This document shows, in pieces, positions 17,408-25,514 of a stretch of DNA of 64,000 bases (its first letter is position 1; each line of letters opens with the position of its first letter). Under the pieces are notes generated by a model. The model ran no database searches. It was not told where the DNA came from and saw nothing but the letters and a program-made list of their open reading frames with translations. Made by a program: the position numbers and the translations under genes. The DNA comes from Alphaproteobacteria bacterium (lineage in GTDB: Bacteria; Pseudomonadota; Alphaproteobacteria; Micavibrionales; Micavibrionaceae): positions 1-64,000 of the forward strand of contig JAJFGU010000014.1 of NCBI GenBank assembly GCA_021775955.1. The letters are read 5' to 3'.

Positions 17408-18052
17408 TTAGAAAAATCGTTGTTTTACTTTTATGGAGTCACCGGGAAGTATTTCTGTTTCTTCCGCAGCCCGAATGTATTGTTTTTGACCGTTAACTTC
17501 ACGAATAATCATGGTTCTACCTTTTGAAGCGCGTGGTGTGTAACCGCCGGCCAGCGCCACAGCTTTAAAAACATCCAAAGACGGTACGTAATTATAACTT
17601 CCCGGGCTTTTGACTTCACCAAGAATATAAAAGGGTTTGAGAGCAATAATCTCAACCGTGATATTTGGATTTTTGAAGTATTTTTGTTCTATCAGCCTGT
17701 CTGTAATTTCCTGCTGTAAGTCGATTTTTGTTCTGCCGGCAGCATCTATTTCACCGATTGGTGGAACCGTGATCTGGCCGTTTCTATCGATTTCAAATTC
17801 ACCAGACAGGTCTTCGACACCGAAAACAGTCATTTTTAAACGATCGCCAGGGTTTAAAAGGTAGCTGTTCGTTTCTGCATTAGGGCTTTCCTTTAAGCGT
17901 GGAGCGCGCCAGTTTATAATTTCGGGTTCTTCCGTGTGGATGTCTTCCTTTATCTCAATAGATTCTTCGGCTTGCGCAGGTATAGAGGCGCTAGTAAGAA
18001 AAATAGCGAATAAGAAAAACAGAGGAATATAGAATAATATGCTTCTATCCAT
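17408..18052 (-). CDS. Wza/GumB-like polysaccharide export protein
   Basis: A 214-residue secreted protein with a signal peptide ending ASIPAQA. A Poly_export domain follows (YLLNPGDRLKMTVFGVEDL, DRNGQITVPPIGEIDAAG), then one SLBB domain (FYILGEVKSPGSYNYVPSL, KAVALAGGYTPRAS). There is no lipobox cysteine and no long C-terminal helix, so it is a short GumB/KpsD-type periplasmic or outer-membrane export component and not a full Wza channel. The barrel protein encoded at 20289 might provide the outer-membrane pore. Its ATG lies inside the end of the disrupted kinase gene (8-nt overlap). Confidence 0.9.
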   Translation of the reverse strand: MDRSILFYIPLFFLFAIFLTSASIPAQAEESIEIKEDIHTEEPEIINWRAPRLKESPNAETNSYLLNPGDRLKMTVFGVEDLSGEFEIDRNGQITVPPIGEIDAAGRTKIDLQQEITDRLIEQKYFKNPNITVEIIALKPFYILGEVKSPGSYNYVPSLDVFKAVALAGGYTPRASKGRTMIIREVNGQKQYIRAAEETEILPGDSIKVKQRFF

Positions 18053-18548
18053 TCTGTGCTCTCTTCAAGTCAGCCTTGTTTAAAATAATACTTGGGACTT
18101 CCTTTGAGAACTGACGTAATATTTCTCCGGCCGCCCTTAGCTTCTTCTGTGGTGTTTTTGCCCATTCAGCCACCAGAATAACGCGGTCGACTAAACTGGA
18201 TAAGATTTCAGCATCGGACAAACTCAGGACGGGCGCTGAGTCAATGATCACATAGTCGTAGTGATTTCTTAAATCATCGAGTAATTTCTTAAAGCTATCC
18301 GATACAAATAAATCTGAGATAAGGGTATTTTTTATACCGGCAGGAATAACTGCAATGCCGTTTTTGTCTGTTTGGATTACGCTATCAAGCTCAGCCTCTC
18401 CGCTCAGCAATTCCACAAGACCGGGTGTTGATGCAACGTTCGTGGTTTTTGCGATCGCGGGCTTTAAAGAATCCGCATCGAGAACAATGACTTTGCGCCC
18501 AATTGAGTTGAGGTAGTAAGCGAGCGATAAAGCTGTTGTTGTTCGTCC
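18045..18548 (-). pseudogene. ATPase part of a Wzc/CapB-like tyrosine kinase, cut off by an in-frame stop
   Basis: This frame directly continues the Wzz-domain ORF after a TAA at 18549-18551. Read through, the P-loop would be SAVPD-stop-GRTTTALSLA, where the family has SAVPGEGKTTTALNLA. Thus the glycine, glutamate and catalytic lysine positions are D, stop and R. The rest is intact: Walker A' VIVLDADSLKPA and Walker B DYVIIDSAPVL, then ILNKADLKRAQNG at the end. There is no C-terminal tyrosine cluster. The only restart candidate is GTG at 18414-18416 without a ribosome-binding site, and it would lack the whole nucleotide site. It is most simply a dead kinase domain; a sequencing error would need several base changes. 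Confidence 0.8.
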
Positions 18549-20096
18549 TTAATCAGGAACAGCAGATGTAATCAATATAGTTTTCAGCTCTTTTTTTGCA
18601 GAAATCTGGATATAAATCCTTTTAATTTCTTCCAGATAATCAGAGCGTTTTTTGTTAAGAACCAGAGAAAGAGGCGTTTTGGTCTGCGGTAATATGCCGA
18701 TTAAGCGCAAGTTAAGAAGCCTTTTTACATCAGCTGCGCTTTCAATGCCCGCGTCCATTGATATGCGCAGGAAGACAACGCCCAAAGCAAAGAGCCCGGA
18801 AAATATTACAATAATGATCATTGTTAAAAATTTTCCAGATCCTGCCGGTTTTACTGGAACATCAGCAAGAGAAACGATCCGGACATCGGCCTTTGTAAAA
18901 TCTATTTGCGATTTAATCTCTTCAGCGCGCCCCAGGAAATTATCCAATACTTTTCTGCTGGCGGCTTCTTCCAGCTCAAGGGACTGCAGGGTAATTTGTT
19001 TTTCTCTTAACTGATCGGCATGCTTTTGAATATTTACCAGCTTGTTTTCAAGCAATTCTTTTTGCTTTGTAACCGTTGCCAGTTCGTTACTAATAGAGTT
19101 TTTGATGTTGTCGACTTCACGGTTTATGTCGCTTTTGACCTGTGTCAGTTCTTTTTTCGCTGCCACTATGTCCGGGTGGTTTTCACCATGAGCCCCGCGT
19201 AGAGATTGCAGATTCTGTGCAGCAATGCTGGCGCGTGATTTTAAATCCTGTATCAGCTTTGATTCCACAACTTCAATCAAAGCATGTGAATTGCCATCTT
19301 CGCCGGACGCCTCCAATACTTCCCGCCGCGCCAGTAAATCCAGCTCGCGCGTTTCAATAGGAATGAGCTGTGTAGCGATATCCGATATTTGTTGATACAC
19401 CAGTTCCTGGGAGTTTTTTCCAAGAACCATGCCGTTTTGTGCACGAAATTGTTGGCCGGCCTGTGATTTTATAAGGTTTTCTGTTTTTAAAGCGCCTATC
19501 TGTTTTGATACCCATTCATTAAGTTCTTTAGCGTCTTCTTTTTTAGCTTGAACCTGAGAGAACACGTATTGCTTGGTGTGAGTATTGGCAATTTTTGCTG
19601 CCAGAACCGGATCCCTGGACTGGAAAGAAATTTCAATGACACGTGACTTGGCTTGCGGCGTAATTCTTAAGTTTTCTTCAAAATTACTCAGAATTTCATA
19701 GCGACCTTTGTCATGTACAGGTGCCTTGCCGCCTTCATCTATTTCACCGTTTTTATTTTCATGTAGCCCCAGGTTTTCAATTGTTTCATGGATCAGTCTT
19801 GTCGATGTAATAACCTTAACCTGTGTAGGCACTGTCAGATTATCAAATTTGGTACTGGGTAGAATATCGGGAAAACTGGCAAGAGTTAGATCTCGTTCTT
19901 CCAGCAACACAGATGCCGTCGCTTTATAAACATCGGGTTTTACGACGAGATAGATAAACCCCAGCAAAGAAGGGATGAAAGTCAGGACCAAAATCATCTT
20001 TTTGTGTTTTTGCAATATGTGCAGAATCTCTTCTATATCGGGGATATAGACTTCGCTTGAGGCTCTTGTTCTGCGATCAATTTTTCTGCGGTCCAT
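18549..20096 (-). CDS. Wzz/GNVR-domain polysaccharide co-polymerase, truncated at the kinase domain
   Basis: A 515-residue protein. Wzz domain: first membrane helix MILVLTFIPSLLGFIYLVV (about residues 34-52) and YKATASVLLEERDL. Long periplasmic coiled-coil region (residues about 180-400), GNVR-like segment near residue 400, second membrane helix FLTMIIIVIFSGLFALGVVF (about residues 425-444). The start of a BY-kinase domain (SAADVKRLLNLRLIGILP, YLEEIKRIYIQI) follows, stopping at ITSAVPD exactly in Walker A. The stop leaves a membrane co-polymerase without ATPase, comparable to split systems where the kinase is a separate protein. It heads the minus-strand operon and is divergent from the barrel gene at 20289. 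Confidence 0.85.
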   Translation of the reverse strand: MDRRKIDRRTRASSEVYIPDIEEILHILQKHKKMILVLTFIPSLLGFIYLVVKPDVYKATASVLLEERDLTLASFPDILPSTKFDNLTVPTQVKVITSTRLIHETIENLGLHENKNGEIDEGGKAPVHDKGRYEILSNFEENLRITPQAKSRVIEISFQSRDPVLAAKIANTHTKQYVFSQVQAKKEDAKELNEWVSKQIGALKTENLIKSQAGQQFRAQNGMVLGKNSQELVYQQISDIATQLIPIETRELDLLARREVLEASGEDGNSHALIEVVESKLIQDLKSRASIAAQNLQSLRGAHGENHPDIVAAKKELTQVKSDINREVDNIKNSISNELATVTKQKELLENKLVNIQKHADQLREKQITLQSLELEEAASRKVLDNFLGRAEEIKSQIDFTKADVRIVSLADVPVKPAGSGKFLTMIIIVIFSGLFALGVVFLRISMDAGIESAADVKRLLNLRLIGILPQTKTPLSLVLNKKRSDYLEEIKRIYIQISAKKELKTILITSAVPD

Positions 20097-20288
20097 GTCT
20101 GTCCTAAAACCTGTGCTCTAAAGGCATCCGTAATATACAATTTCTGGTTACATGAGCAAGGTATTTCTATGACAAATTTTCTCTGTAAATATTTGATTTC
20201 TACGGATTATACAGGTTTGTTCTTATGGACAAAAACTATCGGGTAAGCTATACATATAGTTGCCGTCTAATTTCTATAATGTTAAAGT

Positions 20289-21533
20289 ATGAGAAGCGGA
20301 AATCTTGCTATTTTTGTTGCGTTATTTGTTGTTCTGGTAAATTTTCCAGTGCAGGCGCAGCTTTCTGCCGAAAACGGTGTGATTAGCGTTAAAAATCGCT
20401 ATGACCCGGATTATGGCCCTTTGGGTGGGCGGCTCGGTTCCTTTAAGGTTATGCCCAAAATAAGCCTAGCAGAGACATTTGATGACAATATTTTCAGGAT
20501 ATCTTCCGGTACGCAATCCGATTTTATTACAGGTGTTAATCCTGAAATTGTTGTGAAATCTGATTGGAATTTACATGAGGTCAGCTTTCAGGGTAGTGGA
20601 GATTTAGGCTATTATTTCGATCATACATCAGAAAATTATCATGATTATCGCTTCGGGCCGTCGGGCCGTATTGATCTGGATTATGAGACGAGTTTAACCG
20701 GTTCTCTTGTATATCAGCGTGGTCATGAGGATCGTGGATCACCCGATGATGCCAATAGTGATGAGCCGGTGGAATATGACATGGAGACTGTGACAATGAC
20801 TTTGAAGCGCGCGTTGGGTCTCATTAAATTTTATGTATCCGGTCAGTATCGCAGGCATAAGTTTGAGAACTCAAGCCGCGCTGGTCTCACTGTCGACAAC
20901 AGCAGTCGTAACAGATCGCAAAAAACTCTTGAAACTAAACTTGCTTATGATCTGGGGTATAATTATGAAGCTTTTGTCAGTCTGAAATATGATAAGCGGG
21001 ACTATGATTCAATCAATGCCTTCTTTCGCAACTCCCATGGCTATGAAACAAAGACAGGCGTGGCGCTCAATATCAGCGGTAAAACCCGCGCTGACCTTTA
21101 CTTGGGCTACATAAAACAAGATTACGATAACGCCCTGGGGGATATCGGTGATATCAATTTTGGTGGTTCTTTACTGTGGAATATTACCGATATGACCTCC
21201 ATCAAGGGAGTGGCTGAAAGAACGGTACGGGAAACTACACTGGCTGGCGCTTCGGGTATTATCCGTACCAGCGGCAATATTGAGGTTGAGCATGCTTTGC
21301 TGCGCAATCTTTTTTTGGGTGGCTATGCCGGTGTTGATAATGATGAATATATAGGTGTTCTTAGCAATGCTAGGGATAACAGGACTTATAAGACAGGCTT
21401 TGACATTGTATTTAAGCCGAGCCGCATTGTTACAACAAAATTTGATTATGATTACACAAAACGAGACTTTGATGTTGTCGCCAATGACTATGAAACCAAT
21501 CGCGCCATGGTATCACTTATTTTTTCTTATTGA
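20289..21533 (+). CDS. Outer-membrane beta-barrel protein of the polysaccharide cluster (BBP2-like)
   Basis: A 414-residue protein with signal peptide (cleavage near NFPVQAQ), a short periplasmic N-terminus (RYDPDYGPLGGRLGSF), then alternating amphipathic strands (LAETFDDNIFRI, GSGDLGYYFDHTS, AYDLGYNYEAFVSLKYDKRDYD) and a final strand ending IFSY with the terminal aromatic typical of barrels. Such barrels are frequent in exopolysaccharide loci (VpsM/EpsL-like). It may work with the short Wza-like protein in export across the outer membrane. It has its own divergent start 192 nt from the Wzz/kinase operon; a TATAAT at 20275-20280 is too close to the ATG for a normal leader. Confidence 0.8.
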   Translation: MRSGNLAIFVALFVVLVNFPVQAQLSAENGVISVKNRYDPDYGPLGGRLGSFKVMPKISLAETFDDNIFRISSGTQSDFITGVNPEIVVKSDWNLHEVSFQGSGDLGYYFDHTSENYHDYRFGPSGRIDLDYETSLTGSLVYQRGHEDRGSPDDANSDEPVEYDMETVTMTLKRALGLIKFYVSGQYRRHKFENSSRAGLTVDNSSRNRSQKTLETKLAYDLGYNYEAFVSLKYDKRDYDSINAFFRNSHGYETKTGVALNISGKTRADLYLGYIKQDYDNALGDIGDINFGGSLLWNITDMTSIKGVAERTVRETTLAGASGIIRTSGNIEVEHALLRNLFLGGYAGVDNDEYIGVLSNARDNRTYKTGFDIVFKPSRIVTTKFDYDYTKRDFDVVANDYETNRAMVSLIFSY

Positions 21534-21877
21534 TTTTGTCCGGCGTAATAACCGCTGCGGATAAGGTAGCCGATAATAAGGCCCGAAAAAGCCCCGGAAA
21601 TATTGGCATAAATATCATCAAAGGATGCATTCCTTCCCGGAACAAGGCTCTGCAGAATCTCAATCACGCCACCTAAAAATAAAAGGCCCAGCATAACCGG
21701 CACAATAATTTGCCAGCGGCCAGACATAAGGATAGGAGCCATAACGAAAAGGCAGTAAAAAATGATATGCAGCATTTTGTCGGAATGGTTGGACATGTAG
21801 ATCAGATTGGGCGTGACTGAGAGCACGACCATCACAGCGATCATAAGGAGCCAAAGTAGGGGCAGGATCTTTTTCAT
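21527..21877 (-). CDS. VanZ-like membrane protein
   Basis: The start at ATG 21875-21877 gives 116 residues; a longer frame to 22000 has a non-hydrophobic extension and runs into the msrA start region. Four hydrophobic helices are visible, with SDKMLHIIFYCLF (the conserved D-K-x-x-H of VanZ proteins), GGVIEILQSLVPGRNASFDD and DIYANISGAFSGLIIGYLI. VanZ-type proteins are small membrane proteins of unclear function, some tied to envelope or glycan biology. It converges on the barrel gene with 7 nt overlap. Confidence 0.85.
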   Translation of the reverse strand: MKKILPLLWLLMIAVMVVLSVTPNLIYMSNHSDKMLHIIFYCLFVMAPILMSGRWQIIVPVMLGLLFLGGVIEILQSLVPGRNASFDDIYANISGAFSGLIIGYLIRSGYYAGQNQ

Positions 21878-21973
21878 GGGTAAAATAATGCCTGATCTTT
21901 GCTGTATGCTGTAACTTTTTGTGTATCTATGGACGAATATATTTGTAGAAGAATAAGGGATGAGGAGGGTTTC

Positions 21974-22603
21974 ATGAGATTTTACAATGGTATTTTGCAA
22001 GGCTTTTTAGTGATGGCTATTGCTTTGACAGGTCTAAGTTCCAATGTCCGCGCCGGTGAAACTGCTACTGCTGTTTTTGCTGCCGGGTGTTTCTGGTGCA
22101 TCGAAAAAGACCTCGAACATGTGGAAGGGGTGGGTGAGGTGATTTCCGGCTATATTGGTGGTCACGTTGATGAACCCTCCTATAAACAAGTCTCCCGCGG
22201 CGGCACGGGACATTACGAGGCGGTGCAGGTTATCTATGACCCTTCGGTTGTGAGCTACCAGGAATTGCTGAAAGCCTTTTGGGTGAATGTTGATCCGCAT
22301 GATGCAAAAGGACAATTTTGTGACAAGGGCGATCAATACCGCGCCGCGATTTTCTACCAGGATGATGAAGAGCAGAAACAGGCTATAGAAAGTAAAAAAG
22401 AGCTGGAAGAATCGGACCGGCTATCCCAGCCAATCGTCACGGAAATTTTACCAGTCGCCACTTTTTGGAAGGCAGAATTTTATCATCAGAACTACTACAA
22501 GAAAAATCCCGTTCGCTATAATTTTTACAGATCCCGCTGTGGCCGTGACAAACGCCTGAAAGCTGTCTGGGGCGACATTGATATCAATACTATTTTACAA
22601 TAG
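21974..22603 (+). CDS. msrA: Periplasmic peptide-methionine (S)-S-oxide reductase
   Basis: ATG 21974 has a GAGGAGGG site at 21962-21969 and gives 209 residues. A signal peptide (to about residue 27, SSNVRA) precedes the MsrA domain. The active site AAGCFWCIEKDLEHVEGV is present with catalytic Cys and adjacent Phe-Trp, and SGYIGG, GHYEAVQVIYDP, VNVDPHD and QYRAAIFY match the family. It reduces methionine-S-sulfoxide in exported proteins. A late Cys (SRCGRD) may serve as resolving cysteine. The export signal implies an envelope electron donor that is not found nearby. Confidence 0.95.
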   Translation: MRFYNGILQGFLVMAIALTGLSSNVRAGETATAVFAAGCFWCIEKDLEHVEGVGEVISGYIGGHVDEPSYKQVSRGGTGHYEAVQVIYDPSVVSYQELLKAFWVNVDPHDAKGQFCDKGDQYRAAIFYQDDEEQKQAIESKKELEESDRLSQPIVTEILPVATFWKAEFYHQNYYKKNPVRYNFYRSRCGRDKRLKAVWGDIDINTILQ

Positions 22604-22615
22604 GCGTTTTATCTT

Positions 22616-22637
22616 TGCGCTTTGCGCATAATTTTGT
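22616..22637 (+). terminator. Weak hairpin after msrA
   Basis: TGCGC-TTT-GCGCA at 22616-22628 followed by the AT-rich TAATTTTGTT. It is short and could be a weak terminator between msrA and the entericidin gene. Confidence 0.35.
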
Positions 22638-22681
22638 TAAATATTCCCATCCATTATCAATGAATTGTAAAAGGAGCAGAA

Positions 22682-22816
22682 ATGCGGAGCTTTTTGAACG
22701 TTATTGCTGTTGTCGGTCTTTTATTGGTCACTGTCGGTTTGAACGCTTGTAATACAGCCGAAGGCTTTGGCCGTGATGTCGAAAAGGCCGGAGAAAAAAT
22801 ACAGGAAACGTTTTAA
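22682..22816 (+). CDS. Entericidin-like small lipoprotein
   Basis: A 44-residue ORF with ATG 22682 and AAGGAG upstream (about 22670). The N-terminal signal ends in GLNAC, a lipobox-like site with Asn at -2, followed by a short mature peptide NTAEGFGRDVEKAGEKIQ, which is the entericidin A/B signature (N-T-x-x-G-x-G-x-D-x-x-x-x-G-x-x-I). Entericidins are small stress-linked lipoproteins; EcnB is pro-lytic and EcnA antagonises it in Escherichia coli. Only one member is present here, as in many alphaproteobacteria, so an antidote role cannot be assigned. Confidence 0.88.
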   Translation: MRSFLNVIAVVGLLLVTVGLNACNTAEGFGRDVEKAGEKIQETF

Positions 22817-22842
22817 AGCCGGGTTCCTTTGGGAGAGTAAAC

Positions 22843-23115
22843 ATGAAAACAGTAATATTAAGCACTATATGTCTGGGTATTTTGAGCATGGCTTTGCCCG
22901 TTCAGGCCGATGAATTTGGTCCACGCTTTCAGCAGGAAGCGCCGTTGGCACTTGCTGAAAACGGTTATAGCTTGCAAAGTATTGAGCCTGCTTCCGGTGA
23001 AGAATCAACCGCTGGTGGGCCTGCCTCACAGCAAGAGGAAATCGGGGGTGTATATCCTTCCGATCAGAATAAATCAATTCAAAACAATAAGTTGCCGCTC
23101 ATCATCGAGCAGTAA
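22843..23115 (+). CDS. Small secreted protein of unknown function
   Basis: A 90-residue protein with a clear signal peptide (residues 1-22, ending PVQA). The mature part of about 68 residues is polar and disordered-looking (EPASGEESTAGGPASQQEE). No motif is recognised. It lies 26 nt after the entericidin-like gene with GGGAG-like sequence upstream and is followed by a terminator, so the two small exported proteins probably share a transcript. Confidence 0.65.
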   Translation: MKTVILSTICLGILSMALPVQADEFGPRFQQEAPLALAENGYSLQSIEPASGEESTAGGPASQQEEIGGVYPSDQNKSIQNNKLPLIIEQ

Positions 23116-23117
23116 AA

Positions 23118-23143
23118 ACCGGCTTCGGCACCGGTATTTTTTT
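23118..23143 (+). terminator. Rho-independent terminator after the small secreted protein
   Basis: ACCGG at 23118-23122 pairs with CCGGT at 23131-23135 around a CTTCGGCA loop, followed at once by a run of eight T. Confidence 0.8.
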
Positions 23144-23183
23144 GATTTTAAGCCCCCTCATAATACTTGATACTATAAAATAG

Positions 23184-23213
23184 TTGACAGTAAGTAATAA
23201 ATGGGTCTATATA
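23184..23213 (+). promoter_or_regulatory. Candidate promoter upstream of the esterase gene
   Basis: TTGACA at 23184-23189, an 18-nt spacer and TATATA at 23208-23213. Transcription from here would meet an intrinsic terminator at 23267-23294 before the coding region at 23313, giving a short leader RNA of roughly 75 nt when it stops there. Confidence 0.5.
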
Positions 23214-23266
23214 TCAAACCGTAACCCCCAGAATTATATCTAAATTTTACATAGTAAAATAAACCC

Positions 23267-23294
23267 AAAGCCGCAATTTTCTGCGGCTTTTTTT
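23267..23294 (+). terminator. Rho-independent terminator between promoter and esterase gene
   Basis: AAAGCCGCA and TGCGGCTTT form a perfect 9-bp stem with a short loop and a run of T. It stands only 19 nt before the next start codon. It could be an attenuator, the end of a small RNA, or the terminator of a lost upstream gene. Confidence 0.8.
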
Positions 23295-23312
23295 CATTAA
23301 AGGAGAATTTTT

Positions 23313-25481
23313 ATGCTGCTGAAAATAGGGCGCGGTATGGCGCCACTGAACAAAAGCGCCACTATTAATATAGTGGACTGGGATTTGACGAGTTCAATTC
23401 CGTCTGAACTTACCTACACACGCAATGATGCTGTTGCTACATATAGGGACAGCAACGGTGATTTACAGCAATCCTCAATCGATGCGGCGCGGTTCGACCA
23501 CGACGCAAGCGGTACCGCTTTGGGATTGCGCTTTGAAGGCTTGCGCCAGAACAAATGTGAAAACTATAATATTAATCCTACTGACTCTACTGGATTTACC
23601 ACCACAGGTGATCCGGCCGGTGTTATTACGGTTGAAGACCAGTCAACTGCCTTGGCAAATGCTAACCTCGATAAAATTTGTACCAACGGTGATATGTATA
23701 AATTCGACAACAGTGCCGGCGTTGGAACCTTCACAGTGAGGGTCAACGGCCAGGTCGGCAATACCAACGCACATTGCTTAAGAGCTTTTGTTAAAACAAG
23801 TGTTACTGGCTATCACGGCACGTTCAAACTTGTCGGTGGCTCCAATACCGTTGCCATGAGCTTTTCTGATACGGACATTCACGAACTCATACTTGAAAAT
23901 CAAACGCCGACCGCCACCAGTCGTACAGTGGAATTTAATATTCCAGCCGGTAAAACTATTTATATGATTCTCAATCAGCTGGAAGAAGGTAGCTTTTGCT
24001 CTTCGCCAATTGTTGTTCAGGGTGCTGCGGCAACCCGCCAGGCCGAGCATCTCGTTAATACGGCACTAAATACGGCACTCTGGTTTGATGAAAATCAGGG
24101 GGCTGCCATAGCCAAATGCCGCTTTGACAATACAAGTGGTGACGCCCGGCAATATGTGTTTATTGCTTCGGAGGGTACGGGAACTACCAATGTTTTGGGT
24201 GTTCGCATGAATGATGGCACGGCACATATGCGTGCTCATGTGAATTCTTCGGGGGGAGGGTCAAATCTTGATGATGTCCATAAACCGTTGGTGGGGCAGC
24301 GTTTCCCCGTAGGGCTAACCTGGAAATCGGGAGAAACCACGGCTATTGCTGGGCCCTGCCGCTTCAATACGGATACGCATGGCACCGATCCGGCCAGTAT
24401 CGACAGGCTGGAAATTGGCACGCGTCCGTTTAACGAAGCTATGTTTGGCCATATTGAAAACCTCAAAATCTATACAGGCCATCGCAGTGTCGAGCAGCTG
24501 GGGGCGGATATGATTGAAGCCAATGATAAAATGCTGATTGGTGGTGGTCAGTCTAATATGAACGGCTACTTCAGGTCACAGGTCGGCAATGATAATCTTG
24601 GAGAGGCCGCCTTGATTAATGAGCTTGATGTCTATTGGACAACCACGCGCAACTGGGTCGCCAATGCGGCCAGAGACGGCTCTTTTGCTTTAAAAGCCAA
24701 TGATCCTATGGATGATAACTGGTGGTATGACGATGTTGCCACCGAATTCGGTCCGGCGATGGCGTATTGGGAAGATGTGGCCAAGGCCTGCCAGGGAAAA
24801 ATTCAGGCATTTTTATGGGACCAGGGCGAAAGCGATTCCGCCTCGACCAAGACCGATTACAAGGCAGCGCTGCTTGCTATTTTCAATCGCATGCGCACGG
24901 CTGTAGGGACTCATCCGGTGGTGGTTGTTCCCATCGGGCGGCGCAGTGATAGCGAAAACACCGGCTATAACAATCTTCGTGAGGCGCAGCGCGAGCTGGC
25001 AAGTGAAAACGCCTGGATACATCTAGCCCCTGAGAAGATATTCCAGCCTTTATCCGATAGTGTGCATTTGACCGATGCCGGTTATGCGGCGCAGGCCCCG
25101 CTGGTTATTCGTAAGATGATGGATGTGCTTGGCGAAACCGTTACGGGTGGCGTCGATGGTCCGACGATAACGAGCGCTGTGAGAACCGGCACAAGCATTG
25201 CCGTTACGATTTCTCATGACGGCGGAACAGATTTTACGCCAACAACGGGCATTGAAGGTTTTAAGTTCTTTGATGATGCCACGGAAATCGCTGTAACAGC
25301 TGCGGTGCGCACCAATGCCACGACCATTACTTTGACACTGGCCAGCACGCCCACAGGCGTTGAAACGCTGTATTACGGCTACGGGACCTTGTTTAATGAA
25401 GTGACTGACCCGGCGAATGTCGTGCGGGACAATGATTTTACACATAATCTGCCGTTACGCACGACGAAGGTTGTGCTTTAG
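23313..25481 (+). CDS. LamG-like / sialate O-acetylesterase (SASA) domain protein, phage-tail-like
   Basis: A 722-residue protein starting at 23313 after an AAGGAG site. Residues about 25-90 (SELTYTRNDAVATYRDSNGD, ARFDHD, GLRFEGLRQNKCENY) follow a pattern common in phage tail and head-fibre-type proteins. Residues about 240-400 look like a concanavalin-like LamG fold. Residues about 405-610 form an SGNH/SASA esterase: IGGGQSNMNGY (Ser block), LWDQGESDS (Gly/Asn-type block) and DSVHLTDAGY (Asp-x-x-His block). A C-terminal beta-rich domain (about 617-722) follows. No signal peptide is visible. It may deacetylate the polysaccharide or derive from a phage tail-spike depolymerase. Its last 60 bases recur at 26268-26327. 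Confidence 0.8.
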   Translation: MLLKIGRGMAPLNKSATINIVDWDLTSSIPSELTYTRNDAVATYRDSNGDLQQSSIDAARFDHDASGTALGLRFEGLRQNKCENYNINPTDSTGFTTTGDPAGVITVEDQSTALANANLDKICTNGDMYKFDNSAGVGTFTVRVNGQVGNTNAHCLRAFVKTSVTGYHGTFKLVGGSNTVAMSFSDTDIHELILENQTPTATSRTVEFNIPAGKTIYMILNQLEEGSFCSSPIVVQGAAATRQAEHLVNTALNTALWFDENQGAAIAKCRFDNTSGDARQYVFIASEGTGTTNVLGVRMNDGTAHMRAHVNSSGGGSNLDDVHKPLVGQRFPVGLTWKSGETTAIAGPCRFNTDTHGTDPASIDRLEIGTRPFNEAMFGHIENLKIYTGHRSVEQLGADMIEANDKMLIGGGQSNMNGYFRSQVGNDNLGEAALINELDVYWTTTRNWVANAARDGSFALKANDPMDDNWWYDDVATEFGPAMAYWEDVAKACQGKIQAFLWDQGESDSASTKTDYKAALLAIFNRMRTAVGTHPVVVVPIGRRSDSENTGYNNLREAQRELASENAWIHLAPEKIFQPLSDSVHLTDAGYAAQAPLVIRKMMDVLGETVTGGVDGPTITSAVRTGTSIAVTISHDGGTDFTPTTGIEGFKFFDDATEIAVTAAVRTNATTITLTLASTPTGVETLYYGYGTLFNEVTDPANVVRDNDFTHNLPLRTTKVVL

Positions 25482-25495
25482 TTAGTCAGTGATTA

Positions 25496-25514
25496 GTGGA
25501 CGGTGGACCCTAGC
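25496..25514 (-). repeat. Inverted copy of the tRNA-Ala 3'-end repeat
   Basis: On the minus strand these 19 bases match 8348-8366 with one mismatch (GCTAGGGTCCACC is shared exactly), and extend past the tRNA into the TCCAC that follows only the duplicated copy. It overlaps the stop codon of the minus-strand gene at 25510. Together the two sites bracket most of the polysaccharide cluster (about 17 kb) in opposite orientation. Confidence 0.5.

Noticed and set aside
21878-22000. Longer N-terminus for the VanZ-like protein
   Set aside because: The extra 41 residues are polar and would overlap the msrA ribosome-binding region; the internal ATG directly precedes the first membrane helix.
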